DNA from: Cerasicoccus maritimus
GTDB taxonomy: Bacteria; Verrucomicrobiota; Verrucomicrobiia; Opitutales; Cerasicoccaceae
Direction of reading: 5' to 3'
DNA length: 64,000 bases
NCBI GenBank assembly: GCA_031296935.1
Contig: JAVDPD010000019.1
Location: forward strand, 31,958-95,957
The notes under the pieces were generated by a model, which saw nothing but the letters and a program-made list of their open reading frames with translations, searched no databases and was not told where the DNA came from. Both the position numbers and the translations under genes were made by a program. Position 1 is the stretch's first letter. Each line of letters opens with the position of its first letter. Below, in pieces: positions 44,587-51,888 of this stretch.

Positions 44587-46233
44587 ATGCGACGCTTGTG
44601 GCGATTCATTTGGTGGACCGCGCTGGTAATCGGCCTGCTGATTGCTGTGGCGTTGTTCACGCTGCGCTGGTGGGTGACGAGCGCTGTGAATGCCGCCTTG
44701 CCGCCGCTGCTGGCGAAAGCTCCTTTGGAGCAAGCAACGCTGGAAAGCCGAGAGCTGGGCATTACGGCCAGTGAAGTGCAGATCGATGAACTGCGCATGC
44801 CGGGCGTGACCTTGCGAGACACCGAAATCGAAGTCGATTACACCGTCGAGCAATTGCAGCGTCAGAACATCGATTCGATTACGATCAGTCATCCGTTTCT
44901 GGCGCTCGATCTCGGTGCGCTGTTGAATCAGTCAAGCGAATCGGAAGAGGTCGAAAACGAATCCAGTGGCTTCCATATCCCAGCTGAAAAACCGCTGCGT
45001 CAGTTCCTGGTAGAGGACGCCGAGATCGAGCTGCTCAAGGGCGACTGGCGGCAGCAGCTGAACGCCAATGCGGACATCAATTTCGATGCGCGCACGCGCA
45101 TTAAGCTGATGGTGGACGATGGTGTGAGTCCGCTGAACATGACTGCTGTTGGCTACCGTGAAGGCAAGCGCGCCGTGCTGCGCGCCTCGTGGACCCTCGA
45201 CAGCGTGACGCATTGGCTGAACTCTGCGAAGGAGTTCGATGTTCAATTGCCGAAGCTCGCGCGCGGCATCGATATGAGTGGCACGCTGAATTTTGATGCA
45301 GCCTTGGCGCGCAAGGACGCGCTCGATGTAAAGGCAAGTTTGCGCGCGGCTCCGATCTCTGCGTCGATTGCCGATGGTTCGCTGGAAGGCGATTCGCTGG
45401 AGGCCGCGGTTTATGGCTTTTGGCCGGATGGCTTGAAGGCGCGTTTGGCCCTGACGCCCGCCACGCTGGCTTGGCTCAACGGCTCGGGCAGCATCGAAGG
45501 ATTACGTGGCAAGATCGATCCCGTCTCACTGACGCCGCTTGGCGTCTTCGAGCCGCAGACGCTCAGCTTCGACAGTTTTGCACAGGGCAAACTCACGGCC
45601 AGCGAAGGTCGGCTCACGTTTACTTACACGCCGGATAGCGAGCCAGTGCTTGATGTGGATTTGGACGCGAAGGCGCTCGATGGAACGATTACCATTTTCA
45701 TCAAAGGCAGCCCGTTTGAGCCGCGTTCGTTGGAAGTACGCGTGCGCTTTGACCACGTGGACTTGGAGAAACTCGCTGCGCTGATGCCCGATTTCGAAGG
45801 GCGCATCATCGGCTCCGTGTCGGGCGAACTTGGTCTACGGCTGAGCCACGAAATCGACGGGCTCATGCAAGGGCATCTTGAAATGACTCCGGGCACGACG
45901 GGGCGTTTTCAATTTTATAAACAAGGCTGGATCACCCAGGACCCGAGCATGGATGTGGCGGCTTACGTTCGCGACAAGGATTTGCTGACGCTGCTGCAAG
46001 AGCCCAATGGGGCGACGATCCTGACCGAGCTTGCCATGCGCGATCTGTCGATGACGAACTTTCGCCTCGATGTTTCCGAAACCAAGAAAGCTCAGCCCGC
46101 AAAGGTGGTGATTTCCATCGAAGGTGAGAGCACAGTGAAGGGCACGACGGTGCCTATCGTGCTCGATATCCCGGTGAAGGGCGACGTGCTGGAGACGCTC
46201 AACCTGATTTTAAAACTTCAACAAAAGATGTAA
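44587..46233 (+). CDS. ydbH: YdbH-like intermembrane lipid transport protein
   Basis: A 548-residue AsmA-like protein with one N-terminal membrane anchor (FIWWTALVIGLLIAVALFTL) and a long periplasmic beta-rich body (ELGITASEVQIDELRMPGV, IDSITISHPFLALDLGALL). YdbH, with TamB and YhdP, moves phospholipids to the outer membrane in E. coli by a long hydrophobic groove. The assignment rests mainly on the following genes, which match YnbE and YdbL. At 548 residues it is shorter than E. coli YdbH (about 880). It is the first gene of the operon. Confidence 0.75.
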   Translation: MRRLWRFIWWTALVIGLLIAVALFTLRWWVTSAVNAALPPLLAKAPLEQATLESRELGITASEVQIDELRMPGVTLRDTEIEVDYTVEQLQRQNIDSITISHPFLALDLGALLNQSSESEEVENESSGFHIPAEKPLRQFLVEDAEIELLKGDWRQQLNANADINFDARTRIKLMVDDGVSPLNMTAVGYREGKRAVLRASWTLDSVTHWLNSAKEFDVQLPKLARGIDMSGTLNFDAALARKDALDVKASLRAAPISASIADGSLEGDSLEAAVYGFWPDGLKARLALTPATLAWLNGSGSIEGLRGKIDPVSLTPLGVFEPQTLSFDSFAQGKLTASEGRLTFTYTPDSEPVLDVDLDAKALDGTITIFIKGSPFEPRSLEVRVRFDHVDLEKLAALMPDFEGRIIGSVSGELGLRLSHEIDGLMQGHLEMTPGTTGRFQFYKQGWITQDPSMDVAAYVRDKDLLTLLQEPNGATILTELAMRDLSMTNFRLDVSETKKAQPAKVVISIEGESTVKGTTVPIVLDIPVKGDVLETLNLILKLQQKM

Positions 46234-46284
46234 TAATGCGTGGCATGCATTGACGCCCACGTTGCCCAGTGTATGCTCAGGTTT

Positions 46285-46500
46285 ATGCAAAAAGCCTTTC
46301 CTCTGGCGGTCATCGCCTCGAGCCTCCTCTGCGGTTGTATACAGACCGAGCACAAAGTCGAAACGCATCACAAGATCGACCCGATTCATATCACCGTCGA
46401 CGTGAACCTGAAAGTAGAGCGCGAGCTGGACGATTTCTTTGGCGATCTTGACAACCAGTCGAGCTTGATCGACGAATCCGCCGCAGACAGCGCTCAATAA
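46285..46500 (+). CDS. ynbE: YnbE-like lipoprotein
   Basis: A 71-residue lipoprotein. The ATG at 46285 gives MQKAFPLAVIASSLLCGC with lipobox LCGC; starts further upstream would bury it. The mature part HKIDPIHITVDVNLKVERELDDFF is the YnbE pattern (KxPIxIxxNVKIEHE). In E. coli YnbE is an outer-membrane partner of YdbH. Too short to show anything else. It lies 51 bp after the ydbH stop. Confidence 0.82.
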   Translation: MQKAFPLAVIASSLLCGCIQTEHKVETHHKIDPIHITVDVNLKVERELDDFFGDLDNQSSLIDESAADSAQ

Positions 46501-46521
46501 CCTCAACCCCCTTTACGAGCC

Positions 46522-46893
46522 ATGAAGCAACGAGTCATCATTACCTTTTTCCTCTCTTTAATTTTCTCCATCGCCTCCGCCAGCGCCGCCGATTTGGGAG
46601 CGGTGAAAAAAGCGATGCAGCAGCGCCTGCCGCAGATTGAATCCTTGTGGTCCCAGGGCCTGGTTGGTGAAAACAATCAGGGCTACCTCGAAGCCCGCGG
46701 CAGCCTCTCGGCAGATCAGACGAAGCTCGTTGCCGCGGAAAATGCCGATCGCAAAACTGTCTACACGGCCATTGCCAAATCGGCGAATGTTTCCGCTGCG
46801 CAAGTCGGCCAACAGCGCGCCTTACAGATTTCCAAAGGCGCCAAGCCCGGGCTCTGGCTCCAGGACACCAAAGGCAACTGGTATAAGAAATAG
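46522..46893 (+). CDS. ydbL: YdbL-like periplasmic protein (DUF1318)
   Basis: A 123-residue protein with a signal peptide (QRVIITFFLSLIFSIASASA). The mature part has QGLVGENNQGYLEARGSL and AENADRKTVYTAIAKSANVSAAQVG, matching DUF1318/YdbL, and ends LWLQDTKGNWYKK. In E. coli YdbL is encoded with YdbH and YnbE and modulates their function. It follows ynbE by 21 bp and converges with the phytoene synthase gene seven bases away. Confidence 0.87.
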   Translation: MKQRVIITFFLSLIFSIASASAADLGAVKKAMQQRLPQIESLWSQGLVGENNQGYLEARGSLSADQTKLVAAENADRKTVYTAIAKSANVSAAQVGQQRALQISKGAKPGLWLQDTKGNWYKK

Positions 46894-46900
46894 CCGTGCT

Positions 46901-47827
46901 CTAGCTCGCAACTGACTTCAGCGCGATGCAGAGCTTGCGGCGGGTCGGCACGTAGCAACGGCCCGCAAATACATCGCCTTGCTTGCGCTCAATCGCGCCG
47001 AGGATGCCGCCGTAAACGCGGCTCATCAGTTTTACGCAAAAGCGCGAGCCATCGCCATCGAGGTAGCGCAGGCCGGTTTCGCCGGAGCGGTAGTAGTCGC
47101 GCGCGCGCTCGATTTGAAAGCGCACAAACTTCTGCCAACGCGGGTCCGCGGCGTTGGGCGTGGCGAGGAATTCTCGGTCGAGGCCGAACTCGGTCAGCTC
47201 CTCGCGCGGCAGGTAAATACGGTTGCGCGCAAAGTCTTCCGCCACGTCGCGCAGGATGTTCGTGAGCTGCATCGCGATGCCCATTTCGATGGCGCGCGGC
47301 ACGCCTTCGATTTCCTGTAAGCCGAAGATGCGGCTCATGATCAGCCCGACGACTGAGGCTACGTGGTAGCAATAAAGTTCCAGCTCAGGCCAGTCGACAA
47401 ACTCCACGGGCTTGCGGTCCCAGCAGCAGCCTTCCATCAGGTCCACGTAAAAGCTGGTTGGCACGGCGTATTGGTGCGTCACTTCGGCAAAGGCGGGCGC
47501 GAAGGGCAGGGCGCTTTGCCCAGCGAGCATGGCGTCGAGCTCGGCTTGTAGCGTGGCGAGGTCGGGCTGTTGATCCGGCGGCGTTTCATCGATCACGTCG
47601 TCGACCCAGCGGCAAAACGCATAGATCGCATAGGCCGCGCATTTCTTCTCTGCGGGCAGCGGAAACGACGCAAAGAAGAAGCTCGTTGCGTGTTCGCGCG
47701 TGGCCTCTTTGCAAGCGGCGAGTGATTCGGCCAGCGCAGGGTTGCGGCTCCAGCCAGCCTCCGGCTGCGGGGTGTCCCAGTCGGTCGGTAGTTTGCGGGT
47801 GATGTCGTTGCCCAGTGGTTTCGGCAT
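46901..47827 (-). CDS. Squalene/phytoene synthase family protein
   Basis: A 308-residue trans-isoprenoid head-to-head synthase that joins two prenyl diphosphates. The first Asp-rich motif is YAFCRWVDDVIDE and the second is NILRDVAEDFARNRIYLP, both with the diphosphate-binding Asp residues. QLTNILRDVAED is diagnostic of the CrtB/HpnD group. The start MPKPLGNDITRK at 47827 is chosen because longer frames run into the dispersed repeat upstream. The product could be phytoene (carotenoid), or squalene precursor for hopanoids; no partner gene is present to decide. The 5' end is triplicated (see repeat). Confidence 0.9.
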   Translation of the reverse strand: MPKPLGNDITRKLPTDWDTPQPEAGWSRNPALAESLAACKEATREHATSFFFASFPLPAEKKCAAYAIYAFCRWVDDVIDETPPDQQPDLATLQAELDAMLAGQSALPFAPAFAEVTHQYAVPTSFYVDLMEGCCWDRKPVEFVDWPELELYCYHVASVVGLIMSRIFGLQEIEGVPRAIEMGIAMQLTNILRDVAEDFARNRIYLPREELTEFGLDREFLATPNAADPRWQKFVRFQIERARDYYRSGETGLRYLDGDGSRFCVKLMSRVYGGILGAIERKQGDVFAGRCYVPTRRKLCIALKSVAS

Positions 47828-48518
47828 GCGTAGCGTGATTTTTGAACTCAGGTAGGGACGGTTGCCCTCAACCGTCCGCCACTGTGCATACAGAAGATCG
47901 TTTGTCCAACTGAATGAAACGCGGACGGTTGAGGGCAACCGTCCCTACCATTTGCAAACAGCGATCAAAAACACCGCCAAGCTGAAGATACGGCGCGAGC
48001 CAGCCTCCGGTTGCGGGGTGTCCCGGTGGGTTGGTAATTTGCCTGTGATGGCGTTGCCCAGTGGTTTCGGCATGCGTAGCGTGATCTTTGAACTCCGGTA
48101 GGGACGGTTGCCCTCAACCGTCCGGTTTCATTGGGTAACCGTCCGGTTTCATTGGGTAGCCCTCAATCGTCCGCCACTGTGCCTAGAGAAGATCGTTTGT
48201 TCAACTGATTGAAACGCGGACGGTTGAGGGCAACCGTCCCTACCATCTTCAAACAGTGATCAAAAACACCGCCAAGCTGAAGATGCGGCGCGAGCCAGCC
48301 TCCGGTTGCGGGGGTTCCCGGTGGGTTGGTCGTTTGCCGGTGATGGCGTTGCCCAGTGGTTTCGGCATGCGTAGCGTGATCTTTGAACTCAGGTAGGGAC
48401 GGTTGCCCTCAACCGTCCGGTTTCATTGGGTTGCCCTCAACCGCCCGCCACTGTGCATACAGAAGATCGTTTGTCCAACTGAATGAAACGCGGACGGTTG
48501 AGGGCAACCGTCCCTACC
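47753..48518. repeat. Triplicated 5' end of the phytoene synthase gene plus inverted repeat
   Basis: The first 25 codons of the gene (47753-47827) recur at 47999-48073 and 48294-48368. Each copy is followed, going right, by an inverted-repeat element with GGTAGGGACGGTTGCC arms (47851-47949, 48097-48244, 48392-48518). Copies 2 and 3 also share a 53-base spacer to their left. Extra GTTTCATTGGGTA words are inserted in copies 2 and 3. Copies are diverged and only the first leads into an intact gene. The 803-bp space up to the glutaredoxin gene is almost entirely this repeat. Confidence 0.9.
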
Positions 48519-48552
48519 TGACGCGAGCGGAGGCAACAACGTACGGCCCAAA

Positions 48553-48583
48553 GAAAAACGCCGCTCCCGAATTGGGTGCGGCG
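48553..48583 (-). terminator. Likely terminator of the glutaredoxin gene
   Basis: On the minus strand CGCCGC and GCGGCG form a stem around 13 bases and are followed by TTTTTC. It lies 48 bases past the stop codon. Stem and T-run support an intrinsic terminator. Confidence 0.7.
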
Positions 48584-48587
48584 CGTC

Positions 48588-48606
48588 ATTTTCGCAGTGC
48601 GAAAAT
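48588..48606. repeat. Small hairpin ATTTTCGC-AGT-GCGAAAAT
   Basis: A perfect 8-bp-arm palindrome with a three-base loop between the glutaredoxin stop and its terminator. The loop AGT is also used at 59908-59910. It is a member of the small hairpin family. Confidence 0.8.
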
Positions 48607-48630
48607 CTAACGGTCCAGCCGGAGGCTGGC

Positions 48631-48966
48631 TTAGAAGAAGCGCATCGTTTTGGACGCCATGCGCTCGTGCTCTTCATCGGTGCACGGGGCGTTGGTGGGG
48701 ACGTCTGCTTCGGCGCTGCTGGGCTCGACAATCTGGTTGCTGAGCATGTAATTTTCGACTTCTTCGCCGCTGACGTCGGCGAGCATGACGCCGTCGATCT
48801 CGACACAGGGTGAAAGTGTTTGGCCTGATTTTTCTACCATTTCGGCGTAGATCTCCGGGTTGTTAATGATGTCCCGGTCTTCAAATTCGATGTTATATTT
48901 TTTGAAGATAGCGCGGACGCCATTGCTCCAGCCGCAGTATGGTTTTAACCAAGCAATTACTTTCAT
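48631..48966 (-). CDS. Glutaredoxin-like protein
   Basis: A 111-residue thioredoxin-fold protein. Its active site is PYCGWSNG (Cys11, one Cys only, since the second position is Ser). The cis-Pro lies in TLSPCVEIDG and the glutathione-binding region in DVSGEEVENYM. It could reduce glutathionylated proteins or carry a cluster. The C-terminal 30 residues are variable and hold one Cys. It stands alone on the minus strand, with a 150-bp upstream stretch free of recognisable features. Confidence 0.88.
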   Translation of the reverse strand: MKVIAWLKPYCGWSNGVRAIFKKYNIEFEDRDIINNPEIYAEMVEKSGQTLSPCVEIDGVMLADVSGEEVENYMLSNQIVEPSSAEADVPTNAPCTDEEHERMASKTMRFF

Positions 48967-49114
48967 GTGTTGTTCTCCAGTTTAAATGTTGCGCGCGTCT
49001 CAGTTGAGTAGCGAGTATTATTAAAGTGGTAAGCTACAGATATATGCCGGGAAAATCAAGGTCGCACGTGAATTTAATGTTAATTCTGCGGGCCACCGAA
49101 TGCATGGCTTTTAG

Positions 49115-49960
49115 ATGTCCTCGCTGAAACCGGGTTTTGCGCTGAGGCGCCTGCCGAATGATCTGGCGCTGGACGCCGCAGGAATCGCTGTGGTGTGGCG
49201 CCTGGCGCTGGCGCATGGGTTGGGGCTAACGGTCTCGGCGGGCTCTCAGTGGGTGTTGGGATTGTCGGTGTGGCTGGTGTATTTGGGAGATCGTTGGCTG
49301 GACGTGCGTCGGAAAGCACCGTCGCAGCTGCCGACGCAGCGCCACTGGCTGGCAGCGCGCTGGCGTTGGCCGTTGCTGGGCTTGTGGCTTGTGGTGCTGA
49401 TCGTGGATGTCTGGTTGGCCTGGCAGACGCTGACTGCCGCACAGTTTAATGCTGGTTTGCTCGTGCTTGGCTTGAGCGTGGCCTATACGGTTGGTATTCA
49501 GCGGCGGGCTCGAGTGCGACGGACGAAGGAGCTGCAGGTGGCGTTGATCTTTGCCGTGGGCGTGGGGGCGTTTTTTGTGGGTGAAACATTGGGCGGCGCA
49601 GCGTGGTTTTGGCTCGTGCTGAAGCTAATGCTGTTTGGCATGGCTTGCTTTGCCAACTGCGTGCTGCTGGCGCGCTGGGAAATGGATGCAGACGTCGCGC
49701 TGGGGCGGCAGTCTTTGCCGCTAGCTATGCCAGACCGCGCTGCAAAGCTCCGGCACTACGCGCTGGCCACGTGTATCTTTGGACTGCTGGTCTTTGTCTT
49801 TGCCACGCCGATCCTGTCGCACAGCGCCATCGCACTTGCGATTTACGGGCTCTCGCTTCTGGCGATTGATAAATTTGAATGGCCCCGCGATCCGGAAGAC
49901 CGTCGTTGTGTGGCCGACGGCTGGCTGCTCGTGGTTGGGTTACTGGCCTGGCTGGCGTAG
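49115..49960 (+). CDS. UbiA-like polytopic membrane protein
   Basis: A 281-residue inner-membrane protein with about eight helices. WLVYLGDRWLDVRRK near 50 resembles a short Asp-rich motif of the UbiA prenyltransferases (only two Asp are kept), and a later KFEWPRDPEDRRCVADGW region replaces the second motif. I suspect a divergent UbiA-like enzyme or a non-catalytic relative, and do not assign a substrate. The start at 49115 opens with a basic segment before the first helix. Nearby repeats follow the gene. Confidence 0.55.
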   Translation: MSSLKPGFALRRLPNDLALDAAGIAVVWRLALAHGLGLTVSAGSQWVLGLSVWLVYLGDRWLDVRRKAPSQLPTQRHWLAARWRWPLLGLWLVVLIVDVWLAWQTLTAAQFNAGLLVLGLSVAYTVGIQRRARVRRTKELQVALIFAVGVGAFFVGETLGGAAWFWLVLKLMLFGMACFANCVLLARWEMDADVALGRQSLPLAMPDRAAKLRHYALATCIFGLLVFVFATPILSHSAIALAIYGLSLLAIDKFEWPRDPEDRRCVADGWLLVVGLLAWLA

Positions 49961-49984
49961 GGCGGGGTTTCCGGCACAACGGAC

Positions 49985-50188
49985 TTTTAACCACGAAGGA
50001 CACGAAAAGCACGAAGGCTGAGAGGCAATGATTTTAGTCTCACGCGAAGACGCAAAGACGCGAAGATTCTTTGGGGCAGTCATTGCCACATAATCTCAAA
50101 TTCGATGGTTGGCTCTTCGCGCCTTCGCGTGAAACAACACTCGCCTCGGTGGAAACCTTCGTGCTTTTCGTGTCCTTCGCGGTTAAAA
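49985..50188. repeat. Nested inverted repeat with CACGAAGGACACG arms
   Basis: The outer arms, 49985-50017 and 50156-50188, are 33-bp inverted copies with one mismatch (TTTTAACCACGAAGGACACG at the start). Inside is a second pair of ACGCGAAGACGCAAAG-type arms. The design is the same as at 4463-4654, with a different outer word and a related inner word. The rest of the 452-bp space to lspA (50189-50412) shows no gene or motif I can name. Confidence 0.85.
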
Positions 50189-50412
50189 AACGTCTCGCGG
50201 GTGATTGGGCTATCGCATGACAGCGCTGGCTATTTGTCTAATCCGGTAATCTGACTTGGCGAAACCCGAGGCAAGGCGCGGCCCAAAGTATGCTTTAGAT
50301 TCCATGAAATTGCCCCAAATGGGTCGGAAAATGGAATAAAAGTATTGGTTTGGAAATTCATAAGCACGGTAAGTGTGCTGTAAGTATATGAATACCTAGC
50401 GTTTAGGAAGTT

Positions 50413-50982
50413 TTAGCTCTTTTCTGGAGCGGGGGCGGCCTTTTTTTCCTTAAATGCCTCAATCAGAGACAAAACGATATAGATGCCGACGCCAACGGTA
50501 ATGCCGCTGTCGGCGACGTTGAAGGCCGGGTAGCGGTAGCTGCCGAGGTGGAAATCAAGGAAGTCCACCACATGGCCGTAGGCAAAGCGGTCGATCATGT
50601 TGCCGATAATGCCGCCGATCAGCAGGCCGAAGATCAACTGTAAGAGACTGCGATGCAGCTCCAGCTGTTTGCGGAAAAAGTAGATAGCGCCCAGCGCAAC
50701 AAAGCCCAGCAGGCCGAGGATGGTCGAGTAGCCGGAGAAGATGCTCCAGGCCGCGCCATCGTTGTAAACGTGGATGATGTAAAAGAAGTTGGGGACGACC
50801 TCGATCATCCCCCCATCATACGGGTTGGCACCCGCGGGCACCGAGTTGACGATCCAAAGCTTGGTGGCCTGATCGAGGACCAATACCACCACTGCGATGA
50901 TCCATAGCTTGGCGTAACTAACGGGGGCCGAAGCGGCCTTTGGGTTGCTGGGGCTGCTCACGGCCGGGTTCGTAGCGGCCAT
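50413..50982 (-). CDS. lspA: Lipoprotein signal peptidase
   Basis: A 189-residue inner-membrane aspartic protease that cleaves prolipoprotein signal peptides. Four helices are visible, and the catalytic motifs are NMIDRFAYGHVVDFLDF and FNVADSGITVG, each with its Asp. A polar 20-residue N-terminal extension precedes the first helix. It follows the DksA-like gene by three bases on the same strand, the last gene of the ileS operon. Several lipoproteins in this window would depend on it. Confidence 0.96.
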   Translation of the reverse strand: MAATNPAVSSPSNPKAASAPVSYAKLWIIAVVVLVLDQATKLWIVNSVPAGANPYDGGMIEVVPNFFYIIHVYNDGAAWSIFSGYSTILGLLGFVALGAIYFFRKQLELHRSLLQLIFGLLIGGIIGNMIDRFAYGHVVDFLDFHLGSYRYPAFNVADSGITVGVGIYIVLSLIEAFKEKKAAPAPEKS

Positions 50983-50985
50983 CGA

Positions 50986-51855
50986 CTAGTTGTCGTCGTC
51001 GTCGCCACCCATAGCGAGATCGTTGTCGTCCGCATCTGCAAAGACGCCGCCACGGTGGCTCTTGTGCTTGCGGGTGCGTTCCATCTGACGCTGACCTTCG
51101 AGTGAGTAGCGGGTGAACGGCACAGCCAGCAAACGCTCCTTGTCGATGGGTTCACCGGTGTGCTCACAGACGCCATAGTCGTCGTCGAAAATGCGTTGGA
51201 TCGCTTCTTCGATCTCGTAAAGGGCTTCCTGCTCGTTGGACACGAGGCTCAGGGCGAAGTCGCGGTCGAAAGTGTCGGTGCCGGCGTCGGCCATGTGCTG
51301 GCCGTAGCCAGAGAGGTCGCCGGAGTCGTCGCGGTTGGAGCGCTTGAGGGTGTCTGCGGTGTGAAGCTCGAGCTCGGCGGTGACGTGCTCGCGTAGCTCG
51401 AGGAGCAGCTTGTAGTGCTTGGCCCACTTCTTGGGGACTTGGCGGCCAGGGGGGACGTCTGAAGACTTCTTCTCGGTCGGGTTGAAGCCGAGGATGTCGG
51501 CTAGCGAAGCGGCGTTGTGGGCGCGGTTCTCGACTGGCTCGTCCTTGATTTCGGTCTTTGCCTTGGCAGCCTTCTTGGCTACCTTGGGCTTTTCTTCTTC
51601 GGCCTCCGGCTTCTTGGATTCCAAAATCTGAGCCACGTCTTCCATTGTGAAGACGACGGGGGTCTTGCCCTTCTTCACCTTGAACATGGAGGGAGTGTTG
51701 CTGCGGCGGCGAGCGCCGAGCACAAGTGCCTTGGTTTGTTCGTCAGGCACATTTTTAGCCGCAGGCGCATCCTTTTTCCCATTCGATTTCGCGGGAGAAG
51801 CCTTAGCAGATGTTTTCTTAGACGACTTGGATGCTGTTTTCTTTTTTGCGGGCAT
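50986..51855 (-). CDS. DksA/TraR-like protein, zinc ligands mostly lost
   Basis: A 289-residue protein. A Lys/Ala-rich basic N-terminus (about 120 residues) precedes a DksA-like coiled coil (YKLLLELREHVTAELELH, then SNEQEALYEIEEAIQRIF). The finger region YGVCEHTGEPIDKERLLAVPFTRY has only one of the usual four Cys, so zinc binding is unlikely, as in the zinc-free DksA paralogues known from Pseudomonas. The acidic tail ends GGDDDDN. It sits between ileS and lspA, a gene order I associate with Verrucomicrobiota. It may regulate RNA polymerase secondary channel function. Confidence 0.83.
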   Translation of the reverse strand: MPAKKKTASKSSKKTSAKASPAKSNGKKDAPAAKNVPDEQTKALVLGARRRSNTPSMFKVKKGKTPVVFTMEDVAQILESKKPEAEEEKPKVAKKAAKAKTEIKDEPVENRAHNAASLADILGFNPTEKKSSDVPPGRQVPKKWAKHYKLLLELREHVTAELELHTADTLKRSNRDDSGDLSGYGQHMADAGTDTFDRDFALSLVSNEQEALYEIEEAIQRIFDDDYGVCEHTGEPIDKERLLAVPFTRYSLEGQRQMERTRKHKSHRGGVFADADDNDLAMGGDDDDN

Positions 51856-51888
51856 AATTATGTGTGATTTAAGGTAAAGGGTATGTGG

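Noticed and set aside
47753-48518. CRISPR array
   Set aside because: Units are long, diverged and contain part of a gene; there are no short exact repeats with unique spacers of equal length, and no cas genes.
48383-48610. Open frame with TVEGNRPYL-like sequence
   Set aside because: It is made of the triplicated inverted repeat; the same peptide appears in three copies, a repeat artefact.
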